From NCBI RefSeq assembly GCF_003570995.1, contig NZ_QXIY01000009.1, positions 5,294 through 39,562 of the forward strand: a DNA stretch of 34,269 nt, in the 5' to 3' direction. The stretch comes from Candidatus Cryosericum septentrionale (GTDB lineage Bacteria; Caldisericota; Caldisericia; Cryosericales; Cryosericaceae). The notes beneath the pieces were generated by a model. That model saw nothing but the letters and a program-made list of their open reading frames with translations, had not been told where the DNA came from and ran no database searches. Made by a program: the position numbers and the translations under genes. Positions 24,884 to 33,654 of this stretch are shown one piece after another (the stretch's first letter is position 1; each line of letters opens with the position of its first letter).

Positions 24884-24900
24884 GGCTGTCTCCTCCGCAC

Positions 24901-25851
24901 CTAGTCGAGATACGTCATCGGGTTGACCGCGGTACCGTTGATCATGACTTGATAATGGCAATGCGGACCAGTGACACGACCGGTCGATCCCTCGTAGCCG
25001 ATGACCTGGCCCTTCTTGACGGTCTGCCCCGCGGAAACGGCCATGCGACTCATGTGGCCGTACAAGGTCTCGATGCCGTTCCGATGGTACAGCGTCACCG
25101 AAATACCGTAGGTGCCGTTCCAGCCGACTTGCTCCACCGTGCCGTCTGCCGTCGCACGGATCGCTGTGCCATACGGAGCTGCGATGTCGACGCCGTCATG
25201 CTCTTCACTGCTGCTGCCGCCGAATGGGTTGGAGCGCCAGCCAAACGGCGACGTAATAAGGCCATAGAGCGGCCAGATGGAAGGGGTCTTCGAAAGCATG
25301 CTGTTGTACTTGGAGGCGGCATCCTGGAGGACGATAAGGTTCTTCTCACGAGCTTCGGCTGCTTTCTGCACGACAGCAGTCGACGTCGACAGCTGTGTTG
25401 CAGCTTCGCCCAGGCCACGGCTGACAGAAAGGGTCGGCGTGGCCGTCGATTTAAGGATGGACGCCAGGGAGGCGCTGTTCCCGCCGACGCCAAGCATCTT
25501 GCGGACCTTTGCATCAAGGGTACCCAGATAATCGACATACTTCTTGAGTGCCGTCAGTTCCGTGTTGCTGGTGCTGATGGCCTCGTTGGCAGCATCAAGT
25601 TGAGTCGCCTGCAGGCGCACGACCTGATCAAGACCCCTGCCGTCGTACTGGGCGACAGTGTTCTTGAGCCGCGTGTTCTGCGCAATGGCGTAGGCGAAGC
25701 CTGAGACAAAGAGGATGAATGCGGTGATGACACCGTAGATGGCCAGGCGCGAGACCTTGAACTGATGTGCACAACCTTCGTACTGTGGAACGATCATGAC
25801 CGAGTAACAGGTGCGCTTGCTCTTCTTCTCGACTGAAGCCTTCTTCGCCAT
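24901..25851 (-). CDS. M23 family metallopeptidase (peptidoglycan endopeptidase) with coiled coil
   Basis: 316 residues. A basic N-terminus precedes one membrane helix at about 37-58 (VITAFILFVSGFAYAIA). An extracytoplasmic helical region follows, then the M23 domain (about 195-316). Zinc and catalytic residues are visible in HDGVDIAAPYGT, LYGHMSRM and GPHCHYQV (H-x3-D and H-x-H). Such enzymes cleave cross-links in peptidoglycan. Two ATGs are adjacent (25854, 25851); the second is better spaced from GAGG. It is co-transcribed with the bactofilin gene and probably controls cell shape with it. Confidence 0.92.
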   Translation of the reverse strand: MAKKASVEKKSKRTCYSVMIVPQYEGCAHQFKVSRLAIYGVITAFILFVSGFAYAIAQNTRLKNTVAQYDGRGLDQVVRLQATQLDAANEAISTSNTELTALKKYVDYLGTLDAKVRKMLGVGGNSASLASILKSTATPTLSVSRGLGEAATQLSTSTAVVQKAAEAREKNLIVLQDAASKYNSMLSKTPSIWPLYGLITSPFGWRSNPFGGSSSEEHDGVDIAAPYGTAIRATADGTVEQVGWNGTYGISVTLYHRNGIETLYGHMSRMAVSAGQTVKKGQVIGYEGSTGRVTGPHCHYQVMINGTAVNPMTYLD

Positions 25852-25932
25852 CATCGCCTCGCTTTTTCACAATACTGCAGGAATTCGGCTCTCGTCTGGG
25901 TATGCATTGCCCGGACATAACACCCACGTACG

Positions 25933-25961
25933 ATAATATAGGAACTCAGACGAAAATGCAA
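25933..25961 (-). promoter_or_regulatory. Predicted promoter of the M23-bactofilin operon
   Basis: On the minus strand TTGCAT (25961-25956), 17 bp, TATTAT (25938-25933). The -10 box is good and the -35 weak. It sits between the DUF4446 stop and the peptidase start. Confidence 0.4.
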
Positions 25962-25969
25962 CTCTCGGG

Positions 25970-26473
25970 TCACAACGGGTTGTTCTTCTTGAGCAGTTCC
26001 TCCTCTTCGCGACTCAGCGCCGCGTCACTCTTCCAATTCTCAATCCGTTTCACATACACCTTGCTGCCCTGGGTACTCGTGAGTGACGTCAGAATAATCC
26101 CTGCTCCATTGCGATTGAGCATGAGCAGCGAGAAGCTGAACTTCCCCGCCTGTCCCGCAAATGCATCATAGTAGTCGATGTCCACGGAGTCGAAGAAGCG
26201 GTGGCTCGTTTTCTCGAGATCCGCGCAGGCAGCCCGCGCCTCGTTCTGCGTGGTGGTCTGCTGGTCGAAGGCATGGGTCACCGTGTCGATGTGTGCGTAG
26301 AACGATGGATCCGCAGCCTTACCAAACACCATCGCCAGACGTGTACACTGGTGCTTCCACTGCACGAGAAGAACGACCCCGATGACCAGGACGGCAACGA
26401 CTGCCACGCCAAAGGCCAGACGGGCCCAAACGGTGTTCAGGACTATATCGACAGACTGCAGAACCTGTTCCAT
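25970..26473 (-). CDS. DUF4446 family membrane-anchored protein
   Basis: 167 residues with one N-terminal membrane helix (about 18-38, FGVAVVAVLVIGVVLLV), a helical region, and the family's conserved C-terminal domain: DYYDAFAGQAGKFSFSLLML, GIILTSLTS, KVYVKRIENWKS and LSREEEELL. The function of DUF4446 is unknown; members often lie near chromosome-partition or cell-envelope genes. GAGG lies seven bases before the ATG. It precedes the M23-bactofilin pair on the same strand by about 115 bp. Confidence 0.78.
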   Translation of the reverse strand: MEQVLQSVDIVLNTVWARLAFGVAVVAVLVIGVVLLVQWKHQCTRLAMVFGKAADPSFYAHIDTVTHAFDQQTTTQNEARAACADLEKTSHRFFDSVDIDYYDAFAGQAGKFSFSLLMLNRNGAGIILTSLTSTQGSKVYVKRIENWKSDAALSREEEELLKKNNPL

Positions 26474-26556
26474 GTCATTGCCTCGCTGTAGATGACTGTG
26501 ATATGTACAAGTGCAAGTATATCCAGCACACGCCGGTGCGCAACCCGTGAGGGTCC

Positions 26557-26620
26557 ATCATTCCCGCGCCACCGTCATTCCCGCGCCTCTTTGTCATTCC
26601 CGCGAAGGCGGGAATCCAGT
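26557..26620. repeat. REP-like palindrome array
   Basis: ATTCCCGC-gaag-GCGGGAAT is perfect at 26596-26615, preceded by two half-copies (TCATTCCCGCGCC near 26559 and 26575). Confidence 0.65.
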
Positions 26621-26667
26621 TCTTTTGTTGAAGGGTACAGCGAAGGTGTAACAGTCTCGGAGAAAAC

Positions 26668-26693
26668 GGAACCGTCCCGAGAGTGTTACAGTC
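26668..26693. repeat. Dispersed 26-bp repeat, copy B
   Basis: The sequence is GGAACCGTCCC-G-AGAGTGTTACAGTC, one base different from 7827-7852. A related GTGTAACAGTCTC lies 15-25 bp before it. A worn REP half (GCATGCGGGAATCC) follows. It may be an insertion-sequence end. Confidence 0.55.
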
Positions 26694-26770
26694 GCCCGTG
26701 CATGCGGGAATCCGGCCTTGTCTTTGCCTTTGGGGTCTTCCTTGGCCCATCCTTTCCTGTCTGGATATGC

Positions 26771-26798
26771 AAAAGGCCCCCGGTTGCCCGGGGGCCTT
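26771..26798 (-). terminator. Rho-independent terminator of the first surface-protein gene
   Basis: On the minus strand AAGGCCCCCGG pairs with CCGGGGGCCTT around a 4-base loop and runs into TTTT. The hairpin begins about 39 bp after the stop at 26837. It is the clearest terminator in the window. Confidence 0.85.
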
Positions 26799-26836
26799 CG
26801 TGTTACTGTGCTTCTACAGTCTGCGTAGTCGCGAGA

Positions 26837-29800
26837 CTACGGAGCCGGCGTAACCGCAACCGGGACCAGGTAGGTGATGGTGATGGTGCGAAGAGCAGGA
26901 TCCCAGACCACATCGCCGCCGAATGACTCGGAGATGACGCGGAGAGGAACCATCGTGCGGCTGTTCTTGATGTACGGAGCAGCGTCCAGAGCAATGATGT
27001 TGCTATTGATGACGGCAGTTGCATTGCCGATCTGAAGGCCAATGGTCGTGTCGCCAAGAACGATCGTGACGCCCTTGGTCTCAGGAAGCCACGTAACCGT
27101 GGAGCCAAAGGTCTCAGCAATGAAGCGAATCGGAACGAAGGTGCGGCCGTTGACGATTTCAGGAGGAGCGTCGACGGAGGTAGCCTTGCCATCAACAGTT
27201 ACAATGTCAGTACCAACGGTCAGGACGATGACTTTCTTGACCGCAACGGGGACCGTTACAACAGTGACAACACCAGCGGCGTCGATGGTGACTGCGGCCG
27301 TGGTAGTGAGGCCGGCAGCGGAAGCACTGACATTGCCGGTTTCAGCTGTTGAGTATGTCAGAAGACCCTGTGTAGGTGCAACGTTGGAAATAACAGCAAC
27401 AGGGAGAGTATCTGCCCAGGCTGCCTGCGTTGTATAATCCAAGGCAGCGTACCCTGTGCTTGCAGCAATAGCACCAAACTGCTGCTTGCCGGCTACCTTC
27501 AGGGTAGCAGGAACGAGCTTGACAACAAGGCTGGTGATTGTCTGTGGAGCAACGTCAATGACCACAAACGAACCACTGTACGTACCATATGTGGCAGTGA
27601 CCAACGTGACACCACTGTCTGTCATTGCCATCACCAATCCATCACTATTAATGGTCGCGATTGCTGGCAGGCTGGATGTCCATGTAGCACCGACAATTGC
27701 ACCAGTGGAGTCAACTGCGACCAGCTGAATAGTCTTGCCCTCTTCAACATAGGCCGGCTGACCCAGTCCACCAAGCGTATGAATGGTGAGGGAAGTGGCA
27801 GTGACACTGGTGCTGGCTGTAAGCGTCTTTCCATTGCCAATAGCGCCAGCGACAGTCTGAACCAACTTAATAGACGAGCCGGTTGCCGTAGCAATAACGT
27901 TGCCGCCAACCACAGCGTTAATGGCAGCAGTCAACCCAGTGGTGACCTTTGTCAAGGAATCGCCGGACACCACCGTATACGATGCAGTGTGCGATGTTCC
28001 AGTAGTATCTTGCCACGTGGCTGTCGCCACGGTCCCAGCAATAATGGGGGCACCACTGACTGCACCACTGAGTGTCAAGAAACCGTACGCCTTAACGGCT
28101 GCTTGCAGCTGGACCATGGAAACCTCAAGCTGGGCGCCAACAGGCGGCGGGGTAACCATACCGGTGAATGTGATAGTTTGAGCAGTACCAACAGTGAGCC
28201 AGTTCGGATCAGTGGAGTTGAGGGTAAGGAAGCCGACAGTAGTCGGTCTCATCACGGAAACAACACCAGCCAAGGTTCCGACCTTAGCAATCGTCACATC
28301 GATTAGTCCAGTCGAACCACTCATCATTAAGACGGTGCCGACGCCAGAAGCACCGGCGGCAGTAACAGTAACCTCATCGCCAACAATAGGCAGGTCGGCG
28401 CCGATGAATGTAATATACTGGTTCCCGAGAGTAGCCCAGTCTGCATCAGTGGAAGTCGCTGTTAGAGTTAGCGGTACCGAAACGCTGACATTGGGGGCTG
28501 CGTCAAATTGGCCAACGCCCGCAGTAGTCACGTTTACAACACCAGGTGATACAACAGTACCAAGAGCATCGACAGCTGCTACGCCTACACCATCAACGCC
28601 GCCGGTAAAGTTGCCAGCTGACGTCACGGTAAGCGCCGTAGGGGTAGTCGTGGTAACCGGAACGACAACCGCGGCAGCCGGGGTAAAGACGATGGGGGAA
28701 GCAGCAAAAGTGCCACCGCCCGTGCTATTCCAAGCTTGAACCCAATACCAATAGGGCTGGCTGGCAGCAGTTGTTGTATCGGTGTAGGTGTATGATGCAT
28801 TTACAACACTAGTAGCAAGGGTGGAACCCACATAATCAGTTGATATGGGACTGGCACCTGTCTGGTTGCGATAGATCTTGAAGAATATGGCATCCGCGGC
28901 CGAATAAGTCCACTTCAGAAGGACGCTTGTCGCACTTACCGGTGTCGGAGTAGCCAATGTAACAGTGCCAACGGGAAGGGTAGTGACAACAGAGCCAGAA
29001 ATCGTTACCGTAGCGTAGGCAGTCTTGGTGACAGTACCTTGGACATAGGTACCAAGGATTGTGTCAGTCTGAGCCGCCACTGTAGCAGCTGGGGCTGTAT
29101 AGGTGCTTCCGCTGAATGTTCCAAGCGTAGGAGTGTAGGTTGCAATAACAGTTGCGGTGGTAGCATCACTGTACGTAGCGGTCGCAACAAATGCCTGCGT
29201 GTCAGCGCCGGCAAGAGTGACTGTAGCTGGAGCAATGGCGATGCTGCTCAACGTCACACCGATACCAAGAATCGTTATCGCAGCAGTGGCAGTCTTGGTG
29301 ACAGTACCTAGAGTATAGGTACCAGTGACTACGGCAGTCTGAGCCGCCACTGTAGCAGCTGGGGCTGTATAGACGCCTGCCGGGGTGGTGACTGATCCAA
29401 CCCCACTCGTAAGAGCGTAGGTTGCAGCAACAGTTGCGGTCGTATCATCACTGTACGTCGCAGTCGCAGTAAATGTCTGCGTGCCAGCGCCAGCAAGAGT
29501 GACTGTAGCTGGAACGAGAGCGATGCTGCTCAACGTGGCAGGAACCGGAGCAGCCGCGGCTGGGGTCGCAGTAAGAGTGATCGCATTGCCATCAACGCCA
29601 GCTGTTGCCGCTGTGATAGTGATCTCCATGCCGATCGATGCCGCGTCATAGGTAGCGCCATCGTTAATCAAAAGCGCTAGCTTGGTAGCCACACTACCCG
29701 GAGTATCTAAGGTGACAGCCGTGTAGTTGTATGCTGTTCCCGCGACGGTAGCCGTGACTACATTGTCGGCAGTGACAGTGCCACCAATGGTAACAGTACC

Positions 29801-30475
29801 AGTGGCCTTGACGCCGGCGCCGGTTGTATCGGCCATCGTAACCGTGACCTGGTCGCCTATGTGAAGGTTTCCAGTGGGAGAGGTCAACGCGACGGTCTGG
29901 AGGGTGCTTCCTGCAACTGCCTTGAAGTCAGTATCAGCAGTGGTAGCAGTGAAACCAGGCGTCGTCGTATCCAGCTTGATCAGAGTAATTGTACCAGACG
30001 CTGGTACAGCACCAATAGTAACATACATATGTGTCGCGTCGATAATGCCAGTAACTAAAGCCGTCCCGGCGGTGGCAGCGTCGGTCATAATGATATCGCC
30101 AACGAAAATGTTGGCAGTGCTGCTGACAGTCACGAGTTGTGAGGAGGCTGCTGTAGCCTTGAAATTGGCATCAGTTGTCGTCGCGAGGGTAGCAGTCGTA
30201 CGTGTTGTAGCAGACACGGCGCCGGCGCCCGTGAAGGTTCCCTTGGCAGCCGTGTCGATGGTCACCACAGCGGTTGTAGGAGCGGCAGTTGTTACAGCTG
30301 TTACCGTAGCTTTGCCGGAAACGGCAGTGGCCCCAGCATCTATGCCACCTGTCAACGTAGCAGCGGAGGCTGTAGCCGTCAAGGTTACAGCTGCCTTTGC
30401 CGAACGGGCGCCGACGCCTGCGAACAGGCTGAGCACCATGGCAAGGGCTACAAATATAGATAGGAACTTCTTCAT
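26837..30475 (-). CDS. Large secreted surface protein: Ig-like repeats, FN3, C-terminal copper-amine-oxidase-N-like domain (paralog 1)
   Basis: 1212 residues, rich in Thr, Ala and Val. Residues 1-28 are a signal peptide (MKKFLSIFVALAMVLSLFAG, ending A-K-A). Two Ig-like repeats lie at about 311-400 and 407-492, each starting TLSSIA(L/I) and containing TATYSD and YTAPAATVAAQT. An FN3-like domain lies at about 503-595 (VLLKWTYSAADAIFFKIYR). Residues from about 608 align with paralog 2, with a further Ig-like segment ending in SGSFVVIDV. Residues 1085-1207 hold two copies of the stalk-type domain seen as copper amine oxidase N-domain: RTFVPIRFIAETFGSTVTW and RTMVPLRVISESFGGDVVW. AAGGAG-type Shine-Dalgarno upstream. 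Probably a cell-surface or matrix protein; no enzymatic residues are seen. Confidence 0.88.
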   Translation of the reverse strand: MKKFLSIFVALAMVLSLFAGVGARSAKAAVTLTATASAATLTGGIDAGATAVSGKATVTAVTTAAPTTAVVTIDTAAKGTFTGAGAVSATTRTTATLATTTDANFKATAASSQLVTVSSTANIFVGDIIMTDAATAGTALVTGIIDATHMYVTIGAVPASGTITLIKLDTTTPGFTATTADTDFKAVAGSTLQTVALTSPTGNLHIGDQVTVTMADTTGAGVKATGTVTIGGTVTADNVVTATVAGTAYNYTAVTLDTPGSVATKLALLINDGATYDAASIGMEITITAATAGVDGNAITLTATPAAAAPVPATLSSIALVPATVTLAGAGTQTFTATATYSDDTTATVAATYALTSGVGSVTTPAGVYTAPAATVAAQTAVVTGTYTLGTVTKTATAAITILGIGVTLSSIAIAPATVTLAGADTQAFVATATYSDATTATVIATYTPTLGTFSGSTYTAPAATVAAQTDTILGTYVQGTVTKTAYATVTISGSVVTTLPVGTVTLATPTPVSATSVLLKWTYSAADAIFFKIYRNQTGASPISTDYVGSTLATSVVNASYTYTDTTTAASQPYWYWVQAWNSTGGGTFAASPIVFTPAAAVVVPVTTTTPTALTVTSAGNFTGGVDGVGVAAVDALGTVVSPGVVNVTTAGVGQFDAAPNVSVSVPLTLTATSTDADWATLGNQYITFIGADLPIVGDEVTVTAAGASGVGTVLMMSGSTGLIDVTIAKVGTLAGVVSVMRPTTVGFLTLNSTDPNWLTVGTAQTITFTGMVTPPPVGAQLEVSMVQLQAAVKAYGFLTLSGAVSGAPIIAGTVATATWQDTTGTSHTASYTVVSGDSLTKVTTGLTAAINAVVGGNVIATATGSSIKLVQTVAGAIGNGKTLTASTSVTATSLTIHTLGGLGQPAYVEEGKTIQLVAVDSTGAIVGATWTSSLPAIATINSDGLVMAMTDSGVTLVTATYGTYSGSFVVIDVAPQTITSLVVKLVPATLKVAGKQQFGAIAASTGYAALDYTTQAAWADTLPVAVISNVAPTQGLLTYSTAETGNVSASAAGLTTTAAVTIDAAGVVTVVTVPVAVKKVIVLTVGTDIVTVDGKATSVDAPPEIVNGRTFVPIRFIAETFGSTVTWLPETKGVTIVLGDTTIGLQIGNATAVINSNIIALDAAPYIKNSRTMVPLRVISESFGGDVVWDPALRTITITYLVPVAVTPAP

Positions 30476-30529
30476 TGAGTAATCTCCTTTTTAGTTTGGT
30501 TGAATGAAGATTGTGGAATACGACCGATT

Positions 30530-30559
30530 GGCACGGAAGCCGTGCCGCGGCAGAGCCGC
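30530..30559 (-). promoter_or_regulatory. Conserved tandem hairpins upstream of paralog 1
   Basis: GGCACGG-aag-CCGTGCC (30530-30546) and GCGGC-aga-GCCGC (30547-30559) lie side by side, 55-85 bp before the start codon. The same pair with a changed first loop precedes paralog 2. It may be a 5' leader structure or a binding site. Confidence 0.5.
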
Positions 30560-31000
30560 TAAGGTGGACCATTTCTCAGACGTGTGTCCGAGTTGCCTCT
30601 GCCCCAGTACGCCCCTCGCATTGAAAAAACATGCTCGGGAGATAAGCAGAGACGTCCTCGACCGATCCGTACCCTGCTGAGACGGAGCCGCAGAACGTTG
30701 GCTGTCACGAGGACTGCTTCGGGCCGTGCAAGCACGGCTGATCCTGGAGGCAACTCTGCAAGGAGTCCGCGTTCTGTGCGCCAGGTACATGCGCATCCTG
30801 CGGTGACACATCCTTGCCCTGCCTGAGAAGTGAAGCGGTCCGACTGCCAAATCCTGAAGCATACAGCAGGAACGAAACAATACTGAAGCTTGAGATACGA
30901 GAACGCGGGTGGAACGCTCGATTAATGAAGCTTGAGACACAATGACACATCGGGTTGTGTAACGTTTACCCAACCCGGGTACTACCTGATATCTTGCCCT
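30560..31000. other. Spacer between paralogs 1 and 2, with an extra roughly 320-bp segment
   Basis: Compared with the next spacer, about 30573-30890 is additional. It is GC-rich with no clear gene: open frames exist on both strands without Shine-Dalgarno or family resemblance. The motif TGAAGCTTGAGA occurs twice, at about 30883 and 30926, with the second copy in the part shared with the other spacer. Confidence 0.35.
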
Positions 31001-31099
31001 TCAGTTTTCAACGCGCATCACAGCAGTGCCAAGTACTCGCCGCACACAAGCGGCTTGGTTGCTGAGCGGAACTGCAGGAAGAAGAACGAGGAACAGGAG
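31001..31099. repeat. 99-bp conserved spacer element, copy 1
   Basis: The element begins TCAGTTTTCAACGCGCATC and ends GAAGAACGAGGAACAGGAG. It matches 33461-33559 with about five differences and no gaps. An inner hairpin, GCCGC-acacaa-GCGGC (31039-31054), is fully conserved. No open frame is shared convincingly, so a structured RNA or a regulatory element is possible. Confidence 0.5.
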
Positions 31100-31197
31100 C
31101 ACACCACAAAACTTCTTCCACCATCTATGATGCACAATCTGTGCCAACCGTTTTCCTGATGTCCTGTCTGCCTTTCTGTGACTGGCTGGTGGGTTCC

Positions 31198-31360
31198 GTC
31201 GTCCTCGCGGATGCGGGGACCCATGCAATGATGCAAAGATGGATTCCCGCCTGCGCGGAGAAGCACCCCTCGCCTTGGACAAAAGGGCTCGGGGGAATGA
31301 CGGACCAAAAGATGAACTCCCGCCTGCGGGGGAATGACGGAGGCAGGCGGGAATGACGGA
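31198..31360. repeat. REP-like cluster at the 3' end of paralog 2
   Basis: Several inverted GC-rich motifs occur here (GTCCTCGCGGATGCGGGGAC, GGATTCCCGCCTGCGCGGAG, CTCCCGCCTGCGGGGG, AGGCAGGCGGGAATGACGG). The first hundred bases recur almost unchanged at 33717-33822. The cluster follows the stop of paralog 2 on the minus strand and may form the transcript's 3' end. Confidence 0.6.
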
Positions 31361-31369
31361 ATCGTGAGA

Positions 31370-33256
31370 CTACGGGAGCAAGTAGGTGATGGTGATGATG
31401 TGGTTAATAGGATCCCAGGCCACATTGCCACCGAATGACTCGGTGATGACGCGGAGAGGAACCATCGTGCGGCTGTTCTTAATGTACGGAGCAGCGTCCA
31501 GAGCAATGATCTTGCCATTGATGACTGCGGTTTTGTTGCCGATCTGGAGGCCAATGGTGGTGGTGCCAAGGGTGATTGCGATGCTCCTGGTCGCAGGGAT
31601 CCACGTAACCGTGGAACCAAAGGTCTCAGCGATGAAGCGAATCGGAACGAAGGTGCGGCCGGCGACGATTTCAGGTGCAGCGTCGACAGAGGTAGCGTGG
31701 CCGTCAACGGTCACAATGTCGGTACCAATGGTCAGGACGATGACCCTCTTGACAGCAACAGGGGCCGTTGTAATAGTGACAACGCCGGCGGCGTCGATGG
31801 TGACTGCGACCGTCGTAGTGAAGCTGCCGGCGTAAGCACTAACATTGCCGGTTTCAGCTGTTGAGTATGCCAGAAGACCCTGTGTAGGTGCAACGTTGGA
31901 AACACTGGCAACAGGGAGAGTATCTGTCCAGGCTGCCTGCGTTGTATAATCCAAGGCAAGGTACGCCGCGCTCGCAGCAATAGCACCAAACTGCTGCTGG
32001 CCGGCTACCTTCAGGGTAGCAGGAACGAGCTTGACGGCAAGGCTGGTGATTGTCTGTGGAGGAATGGCAATTACCACAAACGAACCACTGTACGTACCAA
32101 ATGTGGCAGTGACCAAAGAGACACCACTGTCTGTCATTGCCATCACCAATCCATTACTATTAATGGTCGCGATTGTACCGGTGCCAGACGTCCATGTAGC
32201 AGCGACAATTGCACCAGTGGGGTTAACTGCGACCAGCTGAATAGTCTTGCCCTCTTCAACATAGGCCGGTGAAGTCAGTCCACCAAGCGTATGAATGGTG
32301 AGGGAAGTGGCAGTGACACTGGTGCTGGATGTAAGCGTCTTGCCATTACCAGCAATGCCAGCGACATTCTGAGTCAACGTAATCACATACGCGTAAGGAT
32401 TGGTAGCAATAACGTTCCCGCCAACCACAGCGTTAATGGCACTTTTCAACCCAGTGGTGACAGTTGCCAAGGAATCGCCGGACACCACCGTATACGATGC
32501 AGTGTGCGATGTTCCAGTAGTATCTTGCCACGTGGCTGTTGCCACGTCCCCAGCGGTAATGCCACCACCGATGGTCAAGAAAGCAAACGCTGGAACGGCT
32601 GCTTGCAGCTGGACCATGGAAACCTCAAGCTGCTCGCCAACAGCCAGCGGGCTAACCATACCGGTGAATGTGATAGGTTGAGCAGTACCAACAGTTAGCC
32701 AGTTCGGATCAATGGACCTGAGGGTAGTGAAGCCGGCACTCGTCGGTCTCATCACGGAAACAGCACCGCTAATGGTCCCGACAGGAGCAGTCGTCACATT
32801 GACTTGGTCAGTCGTAAGACCGCCAACCGTAGTACCCACCATTAAGACGGTGCCGACGGCAGGAGCAGCGCTGGCAGCAACAATAACCTCATCGTCAACA
32901 ATAGGCAGGGTGCCGGCGGTGAATGTAATATACTGGACCCCTAGAGTAGCCCAGTCTGCATCGGTGGAAGTCGCTGTTAGAGCTTGCGGCACCATAACGC
33001 TGACATTGGGGGTTACTGCATCAAACACGCCAACGCCTGCGGTAGTTACGTTTACAACAGCACTGTTGGAACCAGATGATACAACGGTACCAACAGCATT
33101 GACAGCTGTTGCGCCTGAACCAGCAAGGCCGCCGGCAAAGTTGCCAGATGGCGTCACGGTGAGCGTCGTAGCTGCCTTTGCCGAACGGGCGCCGACGCCT
33201 GCGAACAGGCTGAGCACCATGGCAAGGGCGACAAATATAGATAGGAATTTCTTCAT
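31370..33256 (-). CDS. Secreted surface protein with C-terminal copper-amine-oxidase-N-like domain (paralog 2)
   Basis: 628 residues. The first 29 residues are identical to those of paralog 1 up to the cleavage site. The mature protein aligns along its whole length with residues from about 608 of paralog 1: NPNVSV-type and DADWATLG segments, QLEVSMVQLQAAV, ATWQDTTGTSHTASYTVVSG and YVEEGKTIQLVAV. It lacks the Ig-like and FN3 block. The stalk-type domain (about 507-625) has RTFVPIRFIAETFGSTVTW and RTMVPLRVITESFGGNVAW. AAAAGGAG precedes the ATG by eight bases. It is transcribed towards paralog 1 but separated from it by 894 bp with its own hairpins. Confidence 0.87.
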   Translation of the reverse strand: MKKFLSIFVALAMVLSLFAGVGARSAKAATTLTVTPSGNFAGGLAGSGATAVNAVGTVVSSGSNSAVVNVTTAGVGVFDAVTPNVSVMVPQALTATSTDADWATLGVQYITFTAGTLPIVDDEVIVAASAAPAVGTVLMVGTTVGGLTTDQVNVTTAPVGTISGAVSVMRPTSAGFTTLRSIDPNWLTVGTAQPITFTGMVSPLAVGEQLEVSMVQLQAAVPAFAFLTIGGGITAGDVATATWQDTTGTSHTASYTVVSGDSLATVTTGLKSAINAVVGGNVIATNPYAYVITLTQNVAGIAGNGKTLTSSTSVTATSLTIHTLGGLTSPAYVEEGKTIQLVAVNPTGAIVAATWTSGTGTIATINSNGLVMAMTDSGVSLVTATFGTYSGSFVVIAIPPQTITSLAVKLVPATLKVAGQQQFGAIAASAAYLALDYTTQAAWTDTLPVASVSNVAPTQGLLAYSTAETGNVSAYAGSFTTTVAVTIDAAGVVTITTAPVAVKRVIVLTIGTDIVTVDGHATSVDAAPEIVAGRTFVPIRFIAETFGSTVTWIPATRSIAITLGTTTIGLQIGNKTAVINGKIIALDAAPYIKNSRTMVPLRVITESFGGNVAWDPINHIITITYLLP

Positions 33257-33311
33257 TATCTGATCTCCTTTTAACTTTGGTTGGATGAAAATTGTGGAAT
33301 ACGACCGATTA

Positions 33312-33340
33312 GCACGGCAACCGTGCCGCGGCAGAGCCGC
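33312..33340 (-). promoter_or_regulatory. Conserved tandem hairpins upstream of paralog 2
   Basis: GCACGG-caa-CCGTGC (33312-33326) and GCGGC-aga-GCCGC (33328-33340) have the same position and order as before paralog 1. Both stems are kept although the first loop differs, and AATTGTGG and TACGACCGATT flank both copies. Confidence 0.5.
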
Positions 33341-33460
33341 TAGAGTGGATTGAGATATGAGAACGCGGGTGGAACGCTAGATCAATGAAGCCTCAGACAT
33401 GATGACGCATCCGGTTGTGTAATGTTTACCCCACCCGGGGACTACGTGCTCTCTTGCCTT

Positions 33461-33559
33461 TCAGTTTTCAACGCGCATCGCAGCAGTGCCAGGTACTCGC
33501 CGCACACAAGCGGCTTGGTTGCTGTGCGGTCCTGCAGGAAGAAGAACGAGGAACAGGAG
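33461..33559. repeat. 99-bp conserved spacer element, copy 2
   Basis: Same length and hairpin as 31001-31099. It lies about 200 bp upstream of the paralog 2 start; the other copy is about 530 bp upstream of paralog 1 because of the extra segment there. Confidence 0.5.
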
Positions 33560-33654
33560 TACATCAGAATACCCCCCTCCACCATCTATGGTGCACAATG
33601 TATGCCAACCGTTTCCCGAATTGTCGTTCATGCACTGTTGATGATGAAAGGATG

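Noticed and set aside
26837-30475. True copper amine oxidase enzyme
   Set aside because: Only the N-domain-like stalk repeats are present. The catalytic barrel and the topaquinone tyrosine motif are absent.
30491-30973. 160-residue minus-strand ORF in the spacer between paralogs 1 and 2
   Set aside because: It overlaps the conserved hairpins and the start region of paralog 1, is rich in Arg and Ser, and has no start signal.
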